In this document: one piece after another, positions 1-8,107 of the stretch | Layout of the letters: each line of letters begins with the position of its first letter | Position numbering within the stretch: the first letter of the stretch is position 1 | Assembly (NCBI GenBank): GCA_944379995.1 | Contig: CALWGF010000002.1 | Span: 1-64,000 of the forward strand | From: an uncultured Clostridia bacterium | GTDB lineage: Bacteria > Bacillota > Clostridia > Lachnospirales > Anaerotignaceae | Length of the DNA: 64,000 nt | Reading direction: 5' to 3' | Translations under genes and position numbers: made by a program | Notes under the pieces: model-generated | What the model saw: the letters and a program-made list of their open reading frames with translations, nothing else | Databases searched by the model: none | Told to the model about the DNA's origin: nothing

Positions 1-64
1 AGACATAGCTTTAGGAGTAGGGCTATGCCCGCATATGAAAAACCACCGGCTAGGCCGGTGGATA
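1..64 (+). repeat. Two terminal hairpins, possible IS200/IS605-type right end or terminator
   Basis: Two hairpins lie side by side: a GGGC-tat-GCCC hairpin at 20-30 and a strong CCACCGGC-tag-GCCGGTGG hairpin at 43-61. A T-rich but not pure-T tract follows. The GC-rich stems stand out against the AT-rich surroundings. The pair resembles the subterminal hairpins at the right end of IS200/IS605-type elements, from general memory of such ends. The simpler reading is an intrinsic terminator of a gene left of the window. No transposase is visible in the window. Confidence 0.35.
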
Positions 65-99
65 TTTATTTATTTATTATGAAAGAATATATTTATTTA

Positions 100-108
100 T
101 GATATAAT
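100..108 (+). promoter_or_regulatory. Extended -10 promoter of the prmA-thiI operon
   Basis: TG-A-TATAAT (TG at 100-101, TATAAT at 103-108) is a full extended -10 element. The -35 region is poor, as is tolerated for extended -10 promoters. The AAGGAGG of the first gene lies about 20 bases downstream. Confidence 0.45.
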
Positions 109-139
109 ATATATTAATTTTTTAGAAGGAGGTTTTTGT

Positions 140-418
140 ATGATTACCATTTTAAACAGAAAAGAACTTATAACAGTATTTTCTATGAAACAACAAGGTA
201 TTATAAGAAAACTTTTAAGTTCTGAAGGAATTAAATATAGTATAAAAACAGTAGACCAAAGAAGTCCTTCGCCTTTTTCTTCCGGAAATAGGTCACAAAC
301 AGGAACTTTTGGAGAAAATCTTGAACTGAATACAGAATATATAATATATGTTCATAAAGATGATTTTGAAAAAGCAGATTATATTTTAAATAAAAATCAT
401 AATATTATTTTTAAATAA
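140..418 (+). CDS. Small DUF2007-like protein, function unknown
   Basis: This is a 92-residue soluble protein with no signal peptide or membrane segment. The N-terminal part (IIRKLLSSEGIKYSIKT) and the C-terminal part (YIIYVHKDDFEKADYIL, about residues 69-85) match the general pattern of DUF2007 'putative signal transducing' proteins, a short ferredoxin-like fold whose ligand is unknown. That assignment is by eye and uncertain. The start ATG follows AGAAGGAGG by about seven bases. The gene is first in an operon with prmA, whose start lies 17 bases after its stop, so it is probably co-transcribed with translation and tRNA-modification genes. Confidence 0.6.
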   Translation: MITILNRKELITVFSMKQQGIIRKLLSSEGIKYSIKTVDQRSPSPFSSGNRSQTGTFGENLELNTEYIIYVHKDDFEKADYILNKNHNIIFK

Positions 419-435
419 TTTTTTAGGAGGAAATT

Positions 436-1416
436 ATGGATTGGCTTGAAATTTTTATTGAAACCACAAGAGAAGGTATTGAAATTGTTAGTGGTCTTCT
501 TTATCAATGCGGTATAACAGGACTTATGATAGAAGATGAAAATGATTTTAAAGAATTTATGGAAAATCCAAATAGTAACTGGGATTATATTGATGAAGAA
601 CTTGTTGAAATCAAACGTGAAGCTGGTGTTGGTATAACATTCTTTGTTACAGATAATGCATCTGGAAATGAAATGCTTTCACAAATAAAAAGTGGTCTTT
701 TATCATTAAAAGAAAATGAAAAAGAATTTGACCTTGGTACACTTAATGTTAAATTCAAAAATGTTAAAGAAGAAGACTGGGCAAATAATTGGAAAAAATA
801 TTTTAAACCTTTCCCAATAGGTGAAAAAATAATGATTAAACCATCTTGGGAAGAACTTAAAGAAGAAACAGATAAAATAATTCTTAAAATAGACCCAGGT
901 CATATTTTTGGTACAGGTACACATGAAACAACACAGCTTTGTATTGAACATATTGAAAACTATGTTAAAGAAGGAGATAAAATACTTGATATAGGTTGTG
1001 GTAGTGGTATACTTTCAATAGCCTCACTTCTTGTAGGTGCTTCATATGCTGACGCTGTTGATATTGACCCTAATGCAATAGATATTGCTTATGAAAACTC
1101 TGATATGAATGATATTCCTCGTGAAAAATATAATGTTATGGCGGGTAATATACTTGGAGATGAAGAACTTTATAATAAATTTGCAACAAAATCATATGAT
1201 GTTGTTGAAGCTAATATAGTTGCTGATATTATAGTTGCTCTTTCAAAAATGGTTCCTGATTTTATAAAAGATGAAGGAATATTTATATCAAGTGGTATTA
1301 TTACAGATAGACTTGAAGATGTATATAATGCACTTGCTGAAAATGGTTTTACTGTTGTTGAAACAAAAACTAAAAAAGATTGGGCAGCTGTTGTATCAAG
1401 ATATACAGGTAAATAA
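436..1416 (+). CDS. prmA: Ribosomal protein L11 methyltransferase
   Basis: PrmA uses S-adenosylmethionine to methylate ribosomal protein L11 in the cytoplasm. The 326-residue length is typical. An N-terminal substrate-recognition domain (about 1-100) is followed by the family signature DPGHIFGTGTHETT (153-166). Then come SAM motif I, ILDIGCGSGILS (183-194), an acidic residue in motif II (VDIDPNA, 208-214) and the post-motif EANIVADII (258-266). The start ATG has an AGGAGG at good spacing. rsmE begins 11 bases after the stop. The prmA-rsmE pair is a classic Firmicute arrangement. Confidence 0.95.
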   Translation: MDWLEIFIETTREGIEIVSGLLYQCGITGLMIEDENDFKEFMENPNSNWDYIDEELVEIKREAGVGITFFVTDNASGNEMLSQIKSGLLSLKENEKEFDLGTLNVKFKNVKEEDWANNWKKYFKPFPIGEKIMIKPSWEELKEETDKIILKIDPGHIFGTGTHETTQLCIEHIENYVKEGDKILDIGCGSGILSIASLLVGASYADAVDIDPNAIDIAYENSDMNDIPREKYNVMAGNILGDEELYNKFATKSYDVVEANIVADIIVALSKMVPDFIKDEGIFISSGIITDRLEDVYNALAENGFTVVETKTKKDWAAVVSRYTGK

Positions 1417-1427
1417 GGAGGTATACT

Positions 1428-2159
1428 ATGCCTAGATTTTTTGTATCTCCTGAAAATATAAAAAATGAAAATATAACAGTTTGTGGAGAAGATGCAAAGC
1501 ATATAAAAACCGTTCTTAGAATGAAAGAGGGAGAAAGTTTAATGGTATGTGATAGTTGCGGAAATGACTATGAATGTACTGTAAATTCTTTTGTTGATAA
1601 AGAAGTATTACTTGATATTGTTTCAAAATCAGTTTCTGTTTCTGAACCAAAAACAAAAATAACTCTTTTTCAAGGTTTGCCAAAGGCTGATAAAATGGAA
1701 CTTATAATACAAAAATGTGTTGAACTTGGTATAGATGAAATTGTACCTGTGTATACAGAAAGATGTATTGTAAAACTTGATAAAAAAGATAAAGAAGCTA
1801 AAAAAATTGAAAGATGGCAGAAAATATCAGAGGCAGCAGCAAAACAGTCCGGCAGAGGTAAAATTCCTAAAATACAACCAGTTTTAACATTTAAAGAAGC
1901 TGTTAAAATGGCTGAAAACTTTGATGGTGCAATTATACCTTATGAAAATGAAAAAGAAAGAGGACTTCGTCAGTTTGTAAATGATTTTGAGGGAAAAACA
2001 ATAGCTGTTTTTATAGGTCCGGAAGGTGGTTTTTCCACAGATGAAATAAATCTTTCAACAAATTCGGGGATAAAATCCATAACTCTGGGGAAAAGAATTT
2101 TAAGAACAGAAACAGCAGGACTTTGCACACTTTCAATACTTCTTTATGAACTTGATTAA
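1428..2159 (+). CDS. rsmE: 16S rRNA (uracil-1498-N3)-methyltransferase
   Basis: RsmE is a SPOUT-class methyltransferase that makes m3U1498 in 16S rRNA. The 243-residue length is normal. It has an N-terminal PUA-like RNA-binding region (about 1-70) and a C-terminal SPOUT knot with the family motifs GPEGGFS (197-203) and LGKRILRTETA (220-230), which form the SAM pocket. The start ATG sits eight bases after AAGGAGG, directly behind prmA. A cysteine desulfurase gene follows after 14 bases, so translation and RNA-modification genes share the transcript. Confidence 0.95.
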   Translation: MPRFFVSPENIKNENITVCGEDAKHIKTVLRMKEGESLMVCDSCGNDYECTVNSFVDKEVLLDIVSKSVSVSEPKTKITLFQGLPKADKMELIIQKCVELGIDEIVPVYTERCIVKLDKKDKEAKKIERWQKISEAAAKQSGRGKIPKIQPVLTFKEAVKMAENFDGAIIPYENEKERGLRQFVNDFEGKTIAVFIGPEGGFSTDEINLSTNSGIKSITLGKRILRTETAGLCTLSILLYELD

Positions 2160-2173
2160 GAGGTGACATAATA

Positions 2174-3334
2174 ATGATATATTTTGATAATGCAGCAACA
2201 ACAAAAACTCTTGAAAGTTCAGCTGATATGCTTAAAGATATACTTGTTAATCAGTATGCAAATCCTGCATCTGCAAGTAAAAAAGGTCTTGAGGCTGAAA
2301 AACTTATAAGAAGTGGTTCAAAAGTAATTGCTGATATTATAAATTGTAATCAAGATGAAATATATTTCACTTCCGGTGGCTCTGAAGGTGATAACTGGGC
2401 TATTTTTGGCACAGCAGAAGGCTATATAAGAAGTGGAAAACATATTATAACAACAAAAACTGAACACCCAGCAGTACTTGAACCTATTAAGGTTCTTGAA
2501 AGCAGAGGATATGAAATATCATATGTTCCTGTTGATAATATGGGATATGTTGATATTTCGGCACTTGAAAATTTAATAAGAAAAGATACAATTCTTGTAA
2601 GCATAATATTTGCAAATAATGAAACTGGAACAGTTCAAGATATGGAGAAAATAGGTAAAGTTATAAAACAAAAAAATCCAGAAACTATATTCCATACTGA
2701 CGCTGTACAAGCCTTTGGAAAATGTAATATAAATGTTAAAAAAATGAATATAGATATTCTTACTGCAAGTGGTCATAAATTCCACGCTCCAAAAGGTAGC
2801 GGTTTTAATTATATTAGAAACAGTATTAAAGTAAAACCTCTTATATATGGTGGAGGTCAACAAAAAGGTCAAAGAGCAGGTACAGAAAATCCTGCTATGG
2901 TTGCAGCCCTTGCTAATTCAGCAGAAGAAAGCTATAAAAATATTTTAGAGCATAGCGAAAAAGTAAGAGAAGTTAAAAAAGCACTTTGGGAAGGTATACT
3001 TTCAAATATACCTGATGTAAGTATAAATGGTGATAGTATTGAAAATGCAAATCCATATGTACTTAATGTTGCTTTTAAAGATATAAGAAGCGAAGTTCTT
3101 CTTCACGCTCTTGAAGAAAAAGACATATACGTTTCGGCTGGTTCTGCTTGTGACAGTAGAAAAAAAGCGTTAAGCCATGTGCTTTCGGCTATGAATGTTT
3201 CACCGGAACTTATAGAAGGCTCTATAAGATTTAGTTTTTCAAGATTTAATACTGTTTCTGAGGCTGAAAAATGTGTAGCTGAACTTTGCAAAGTTGTTCC
3301 TATGCTTAGAAGAGTACAAAGAATGAGGAGATAA
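2174..3334 (+). CDS. Cysteine desulfurase (NifS/IscS family), probable ThiI sulfur donor
   Basis: This PLP enzyme turns cysteine into alanine plus a protein-bound persulfide. In its 386 residues the PLP lysine is K202 in SGHKFHAPKGSG. H98 (TEHPA) and D176 (HTDAVQ) contact the cofactor. The catalytic cysteine is C326 in SAGSACDSR. Its start is five bases after the upstream-proximal gene pattern of this operon, and thiI begins only four bases after its stop. That points to a dedicated sulfur donor for tRNA 4-thiouridine (and perhaps thiamine thiazole), as for the NifZ-ThiI pair of Bacillus. It is not necessarily the Fe-S cluster IscS, so I leave the symbol blank. Confidence 0.92.
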   Translation: MIYFDNAATTKTLESSADMLKDILVNQYANPASASKKGLEAEKLIRSGSKVIADIINCNQDEIYFTSGGSEGDNWAIFGTAEGYIRSGKHIITTKTEHPAVLEPIKVLESRGYEISYVPVDNMGYVDISALENLIRKDTILVSIIFANNETGTVQDMEKIGKVIKQKNPETIFHTDAVQAFGKCNINVKKMNIDILTASGHKFHAPKGSGFNYIRNSIKVKPLIYGGGQQKGQRAGTENPAMVAALANSAEESYKNILEHSEKVREVKKALWEGILSNIPDVSINGDSIENANPYVLNVAFKDIRSEVLLHALEEKDIYVSAGSACDSRKKALSHVLSAMNVSPELIEGSIRFSFSRFNTVSEAEKCVAELCKVVPMLRRVQRMRR

Positions 3335-3338
3335 TATA

Positions 3339-4514
3339 ATGGCAGAAAAAGTTCTTATTGTAAAGTATGGCGAAATAGCTATGCGTGGCAATAATAGACA
3401 TATATTTACAGGTAAACTTGTAAAAGCTATAAGAAAAAACATAGATAGTGAAGGTGATTTCTATGTTGTTAAAGAACAAGGTCGACTTATAATAGAATCA
3501 AGAGGAACAGAAATTGATTTTGATAGAATTATACCTAAAGTTATGCCTATATTTGGTATAATCGCACTTTGTCCAGGTATAAAAACAGAAGACCAAAGTA
3601 TTGAAAATATAAGAAGTCTTGCTCTTGAACACATGAAAGAACTTTGTAGCGATAAAACTTATACATTTAAAGTTGAAACAAAACGTTCCGATAAAAGATA
3701 CCCTATGTCATCAAGAGAAGTTTCTGCTGATGTAGGTGGATATGTTTTTAATAATATGGATAATCTTTCTGTTGATGTTCATAACCCTGAAATTGTTTTA
3801 AATATTGAACTTAGAAATGATGCTTATATTTATTCAAAACTTATAAAAACATTTGGTGGGCTTCCTGTTGGTTCTTCCGGAAAAGCTGTTGCACTTCTTT
3901 CTGGTGGTATTGATAGCCCTGTTGCTGCTTGGTCTGTTGCAAAAAGAGGAGTTGAGATGGAAGCTGTTTATTTCCATAGCCCTCCTTATACAAGCGAATG
4001 GGCTAAACAGAAAGTTTGTGACCTTGCAGAAAGACTTGCTTGTTTTACAGGAAGTATAAAACTTCATATTGTACCATTTACAGATTTACAACTTTATTTA
4101 CTTGATAATGTGCCTCATGATAAACTTACAATATTCCTTAAAAGAGCTATGATGAGAACAGCACAGATTATAGCAGAAAAAGAAAATGCACAAGGACTTG
4201 TTACAGGTGATAGTGTTGGACAAGTTGCAAGCCAAACAATGCAAGGACTTCATGCAATAAGTGCCGTTTGTACAATGCCTGTTTTAAGACCACTTTGTGG
4301 TATGGATAAACAGGAAATTGTGGATATTGCTAAGAAAATAGGTACATTTGATATATCTATACGTCCTTATGAAGATTGTTGTACAATATTTGTTGCAAAA
4401 CACCCAGAAACAAAACCTAAAACAAGTGTAATCGAAAAAATAGAGTCAAAACTTACTGAACTTGATAGTTATATAGAAAAAGCTATTGAAAATACAGAAG
4501 TTGTTGAATATTAA
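3339..4514 (+). CDS. thiI: tRNA 4-thiouridine synthetase ThiI (tRNA sulfurtransferase)
   Basis: ThiI adenylates U8 of tRNA and inserts sulfur to give s4U. The 391 residues comprise an N-terminal ferredoxin-like domain, a THUMP RNA-binding domain (about 60-165) and a PP-loop ATPase domain with SGGIDSPVAAW (188-198). A CC pair in YEDCCTIF (344-351) matches the region of the conserved catalytic cysteine of the family. There is no C-terminal rhodanese domain, as is usual in Firmicutes, so persulfide must come from the cysteine desulfurase encoded just upstream. The gene closes the operon and is followed directly by an intrinsic terminator. Confidence 0.94.
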   Translation: MAEKVLIVKYGEIAMRGNNRHIFTGKLVKAIRKNIDSEGDFYVVKEQGRLIIESRGTEIDFDRIIPKVMPIFGIIALCPGIKTEDQSIENIRSLALEHMKELCSDKTYTFKVETKRSDKRYPMSSREVSADVGGYVFNNMDNLSVDVHNPEIVLNIELRNDAYIYSKLIKTFGGLPVGSSGKAVALLSGGIDSPVAAWSVAKRGVEMEAVYFHSPPYTSEWAKQKVCDLAERLACFTGSIKLHIVPFTDLQLYLLDNVPHDKLTIFLKRAMMRTAQIIAEKENAQGLVTGDSVGQVASQTMQGLHAISAVCTMPVLRPLCGMDKQEIVDIAKKIGTFDISIRPYEDCCTIFVAKHPETKPKTSVIEKIESKLTELDSYIEKAIENTEVVEY

Positions 4515-4521
4515 AAAATAT

Positions 4522-4551
4522 AAAAAATCAGGCTTATGCCTGATTTTTTTT
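4522..4551. terminator. Bidirectional terminator between thiI and a DMT transporter
   Basis: The stem AAAAATCAGGC / GCCTGATTTTT with loop TTAT is flanked by A and T runs, so it can work on both strands. The stop codon of the minus-strand transporter lies in the loop, so the terminator overlaps the end of that gene. Confidence 0.85.
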
Positions 4552-5394
4552 GTTTTTATTGAAATATACCATTAATGAGCCTGCTACTACAAATATACTT
4601 CCTATAAGTGTTGCAAATCCTATATTTTCACCAAGTACAGTATATCCTAAAATCATTGAAAATATTATTCCGGTGTAGTTGTATATACTTATTTCTCCGG
4701 CAGGAGCAAATCTATAAGCATATGTAATACATATCTGTCCAAGTGAACCACATATACCTATACATAATGTAAAAAATAAATTTTGTGTTGATGGTATTAC
4801 AAAATCATTTATTAAAAATGGTATGCTTGCAATCATACTAAAAGCTGAAAAATGAAGTATTACTGTCATTCCGTCAACTTTTCCTCTAAAATATGAAAGA
4901 CAAGTATATGCTATTGCAGAAAATACAGCAGAAAGTATTGCAGAAGTTACTGCAAGTCCCGAAGATGAAAATTTTGGACCTGCTGATATTACAACACCTA
5001 AAAAAGCTGTTATAAGTGCAAGTATTTGTATTTTTGAAACCTTTTCTTTAAATAATATAACAGCAAGAAGTGTTATTATAAATGGTGATGTCTTGTTTAT
5101 AACAGTAACATCAGCCTGAAAAGCATTTGATGATGCGTAAAAAAGTGTTACTACACCAAGGTATCCAAAAAATGAACGTGCAAAAAGTAAAGGCTGATAT
5201 TTTTTTTCACCTATAAGAGATTGTTTTGTTTTTATGCAACTAAAAAGAGCTACAAAAAAACTTACTGTATTTCTTATAAAAACTTGTTCCATAAGAGGAA
5301 TTTCACCACTTGTAAGATTTACAAATATCTGCATAAGTGCAAATATAAATGCAGATAAAATCATTAAAAATATACCTGTTTGTTTTTGTGTCAT
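4534..5394 (-). CDS. EamA/DMT-family membrane transporter
   Basis: This 286-residue integral membrane protein has about ten hydrophobic helices in two EamA repeats (about 5-135 and 150-280), the layout of drug/metabolite transporters. Features such as LARSFFGYLGVVTLFYAS and GICGSLGQICITYAYR are typical of the family. The substrate cannot be read from sequence. An upstream in-frame start at 5439 would lie in the tRNA terminator. I prefer the ATG at 5394, which has AAAGGA upstream. The 3' end overlaps the shared terminator. A second EamA protein is at 37978-38871. Confidence 0.85.
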   Translation of the reverse strand: MTQKQTGIFLMILSAFIFALMQIFVNLTSGEIPLMEQVFIRNTVSFFVALFSCIKTKQSLIGEKKYQPLLFARSFFGYLGVVTLFYASSNAFQADVTVINKTSPFIITLLAVILFKEKVSKIQILALITAFLGVVISAGPKFSSSGLAVTSAILSAVFSAIAYTCLSYFRGKVDGMTVILHFSAFSMIASIPFLINDFVIPSTQNLFFTLCIGICGSLGQICITYAYRFAPAGEISIYNYTGIIFSMILGYTVLGENIGFATLIGSIFVVAGSLMVYFNKNKKNQA

Positions 5395-5429
5395 AATTAA
5401 TAATCCTTTTAATGTATTTTTTAAAAACA

Positions 5430-5470
5430 AAAACGACACCCCGGAAACTCTATGTCTTCCAAAATGTCGC
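5430..5470 (-). terminator. Terminator of the tRNA-Lys transcript
   Basis: On the minus strand CGACA...TGTCG pairs around an inner GGAA/TTCC helix and is followed by TTTTTG. It lies just after the tRNA, so the tRNA is probably transcribed alone. Confidence 0.6.
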
Positions 5471-5478
5471 CTTTTTAG

Positions 5479-5551
5479 TGCACCTTCAGGGGCTCGAACC
5501 CTGGACCCACTGATTAAGAGTCAGTTGCTCTACCAACTGAGCTAAAGGTGC
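5479..5551 (-). tRNA. tRNA-Lys (anticodon CTT)
   Basis: This is a 73-base cloverleaf. The acceptor stem is GCACCTT/AAGGTGC with discriminator A, followed by the D arm GCTCAGTTGGTAGAGC. The anticodon arm is ACTGA-CTCTTAA-TCAGT, with CTT at positions 34-36 reading AAG. The T arm carries GGTTCGAGCC. No CCA is encoded: the base pattern after the discriminator is CTA, so the end must be added by the CCA enzyme encoded just beyond, on the opposite strand. Confidence 0.97.
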
Positions 5552-5580
5552 ATATTTAGTTATATTTAACTGCAAAAAAT

Positions 5581-5609
5581 ATGATACAACAATTAACGTT
5601 TTTTGTCAA
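5581..5609 (-). promoter_or_regulatory. Sigma-A promoter of tRNA-Lys
   Basis: On the minus strand a perfect TTGACA (5604-5609) and TATCAT (5581-5586) are separated by 17 bases. Transcription would start about 25 bases before the tRNA, which fits a strong stable-RNA promoter. Confidence 0.8.
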
Positions 5610-5706
5610 CAAACATTTTAAAAATTTTTAACATAATTTTAAGAATTTATTTTATTTTAAACTAAATTGTATTTTATGGTATACTTTCTTAATGGGAGGT
5701 ATGATA

Positions 5707-6912
5707 ATGAACAGAATTGATATTCCAAAAGATGTTATGTATATACTTAAAAGTCTTAATGAAAAAGGATATGAGGCTTATATTGTAGGTGGTTGTGTAA
5801 GAGATGCTATACTTAATATAATTCCAAAAGATTGGGATATTACAACATCTGCAAAGCCAGAGGAAGTGAAGAAATGTTTTGATAAAACATTTGATACAGG
5901 TATACAACATGGTACAGTTACAGCTGTTATAAATAAAAATAATTATGAAATAACAACTTATAGAATTGAAGATGAATATGATGATTGTCGTCACCCTAAT
6001 AAGGTATATTTTACAGATAAACTTACAGATGACCTTTTAAGACGTGATTTTACAATGAATGCAATAGCTTATCACCCAGATGAAGGATTTAAAGACCCTT
6101 TTGGTGGTATAGATGATATAAAAATTAAAACAATAAGAGGTGTTGGAAATCCTTCTGAAAGATTTAATGAAGATGCTTTGCGTATGCTTAGGGCAGTAAG
6201 ATTTTCTGCACAGCTTGGTTTTGATATTGAAAATGAAACTTTAGAGGCTTTAAAACAAAATGTATCTCTTATTAAAAAAATAAGTGTCGAAAGAATAAGA
6301 GAAGAAATTTCAAAACTTATAAAATCGGATTTTATAGAAAAAATACCTCTTTTATGGGAAACAGGTTTACTTTATGAAATATCTTCTGAACTTAATAATA
6401 AGGTTTTAGAGGAAAAGGAAAATATAATAAACTCTCTTTCAAATAAGCCTAAAAATGATATATTATGTTGGAGTATATTTTTAAAAGCTTTTGATGGTGA
6501 AGAAGCTAAAAAAATGCTTCGTTATCTTAAATTTGACCTTAATACAATAAAAAGTGTTTCAAAATTACTTGAATATAAAAATTATGATTTTCCAAATAAT
6601 GATTATGAAATAAAAAAATTAGCTAATATTATTGGTAAAGAAAATATAGAAAATTGGTTTAAACTTTATTCTCTTATAAATAATAAAGAATTGGGAGAAA
6701 AAGGACTTAAAAATTATAATGATATAATATATCGTAATGAATGTGTATTCCAAAAGGATATGGATATTACAGGAAATGACCTTATTGATATTGGATTTGA
6801 AAAAGGAAAAAAACTTGGAGAGGTTCTTGCAATTCTTCTTGATTATGTCCATAAAAATCCTAATGAAAATAATAAAAATTCCCTTTTATCAAAAGCAAAA
6901 GAATATATTTAA
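5707..6912 (+). CDS. cca: CCA tRNA nucleotidyltransferase (class II)
   Basis: This enzyme adds or repairs the 3' CCA of tRNAs without a nucleic-acid template. The head domain carries GGCVRD (28-33) and the DWD metal-binding pair (42-44). It is followed by RRDFTMNA and the RNA- and nucleotide-binding helices with ERIREE. At 401 residues it lacks an HD phosphohydrolase domain. I use the ATG at 5707, seven bases after GGGAGG. The longer start at 5692 would place the RBS inside the gene. The neighbouring tRNA-Lys lacks an encoded CCA, so its product is needed for that tRNA. A poly(A) polymerase role cannot be fully excluded from sequence. Confidence 0.9.
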   Translation: MNRIDIPKDVMYILKSLNEKGYEAYIVGGCVRDAILNIIPKDWDITTSAKPEEVKKCFDKTFDTGIQHGTVTAVINKNNYEITTYRIEDEYDDCRHPNKVYFTDKLTDDLLRRDFTMNAIAYHPDEGFKDPFGGIDDIKIKTIRGVGNPSERFNEDALRMLRAVRFSAQLGFDIENETLEALKQNVSLIKKISVERIREEISKLIKSDFIEKIPLLWETGLLYEISSELNNKVLEEKENIINSLSNKPKNDILCWSIFLKAFDGEEAKKMLRYLKFDLNTIKSVSKLLEYKNYDFPNNDYEIKKLANIIGKENIENWFKLYSLINNKELGEKGLKNYNDIIYRNECVFQKDMDITGNDLIDIGFEKGKKLGEVLAILLDYVHKNPNENNKNSLLSKAKEYI

Positions 6913-6914
6913 TA

Positions 6915-6962
6915 ATAAAATGCCTGTTTACAGCATAGTATGTAAAGCAGGCATTTTGTATT
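6915..6962 (+). terminator. Terminator after cca
   Basis: AAAATGCCTG pairs with CAGGCATTTT, with an inner TTTACA/TGTAAA helix, and is followed by a T-rich tract. Confidence 0.8.
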
Positions 6963-6997
6963 TTTGTATATAATAAAAATAAAACGGGGGGAGTATA

Positions 6998-7969
6998 ATG
7001 GACGACCTTTATTTAAAAATACTTAAAGAGGGATACGGTATAAAACTTTATGAAGGAGTAAGAACAAGGACAGGATTTGTTTGTAAAACAGATAAGGGAT
7101 TTAAAGAAATAAGAAAAGTAAGTAATGATGTTTTAAGACTTTCGGCAGAGTATGAATTAAGAAAATATATGAATAATAATGGTTTTAAAATATCAGTTTT
7201 TGAGGATTGCACAAATGGTGATTTTTTTTATGAAGTAAATGGTACAAAATATGTACTTGAAGAAAGTATGCAAGGAACTGAACTTGATTTTTCCGATTTT
7301 GAACAGGCTTTAAAAGGTGCATATATACTTGCAGATTTTCATAATTCTTCAGAGGGCTTTGAAAGTAATTCAATGCAAAATGATGCTGATAAAATACCTG
7401 ATACATTTATAAAAAGATATAAGGAATTAAAAAGAATAAGAAGAAGAATAAAAGAAAGTAGAAAATATAGCCCTATTGATATGGTTATAATCGAAAATTT
7501 TGAAACGGTTTCTGATATGATAGAAAATTCCCTTGATATACTCGAAAAATGTGATTATATTAATATAAAAAATCAAAAATCAAAAAATACAGTTTGTCAT
7601 AATACATATAAGGGAGATAATGTAAGAATTTTAGATGACGGAAGTTTTACTGTTACAAATATTGATAAATGTTCTCATAATTTTATTGCCCATGATATTT
7701 CGGATTTCTTAAGAAGATTAGTAAAAAGTGAAGTATTTGATAATGATGATATTATTAAAATATTTTATGAATATAGTAAAAAAAGAGAAATAAGTGATTT
7801 TGAAAGAAATATTATAAAAGCTTTTTTAATATTCCCACAAAAGTTTCTTAGTATATGTAATGAGTATTATAATAAGCGTACAGTATGTATATCAGATGCT
7901 ATGTTGGATAGATTTTCCAAGTCAGCAGCTATACTTAAAAAAAATACAGAAATTGCACAAAAATTATAA
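6998..7969 (+). CDS. CotS-like spore coat protein (kinase fold)
   Basis: This 323-residue soluble protein resembles the CotS/CotI/YutH family of spore coat proteins, which have an aminoglycoside-phosphotransferase fold. Support comes from the N-terminal lobe with a lysine-rich strand, a central KELKRIRRRIKESR segment and, near residue 205, the catalytic-loop-like VCHNTYKGDNV. This is followed by TNIDKCSHNFIAHDISDFLRR, where the family usually has an IDFE...HDL..LLR pattern. The usual catalytic aspartate is replaced in HNTYKGD, so kinase activity is doubtful. The ATG follows GGGGGGAG. The family suggests a role in coat assembly in the mother cell. Confidence 0.72.
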   Translation: MDDLYLKILKEGYGIKLYEGVRTRTGFVCKTDKGFKEIRKVSNDVLRLSAEYELRKYMNNNGFKISVFEDCTNGDFFYEVNGTKYVLEESMQGTELDFSDFEQALKGAYILADFHNSSEGFESNSMQNDADKIPDTFIKRYKELKRIRRRIKESRKYSPIDMVIIENFETVSDMIENSLDILEKCDYINIKNQKSKNTVCHNTYKGDNVRILDDGSFTVTNIDKCSHNFIAHDISDFLRRLVKSEVFDNDDIIKIFYEYSKKREISDFERNIIKAFLIFPQKFLSICNEYYNKRTVCISDAMLDRFSKSAAILKKNTEIAQKL

Positions 7970-7977
7970 AAATTTAT

Positions 7978-8024
7978 ACAGTATAAGGAGATTTTTTTTT
8001 AATTTTTCCTTATACTGTTTTATT
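7978..8024 (+). terminator. Probable terminator after the CotS-like gene
   Basis: A 12-bp stem, ACAGTATAAGGA / TCCTTATACTGT, has a T-rich loop and is followed by TTTATTA. The stem is strong but the T tract is short. Confidence 0.6.
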
Positions 8025-8107
8025 ATAAGTCTAAATTATTGTTGAAATTTTTGTTGTATGGAATTAAAATATTATATATGAATATTAAGCCTTTAAGGAG
8101 TGATATT

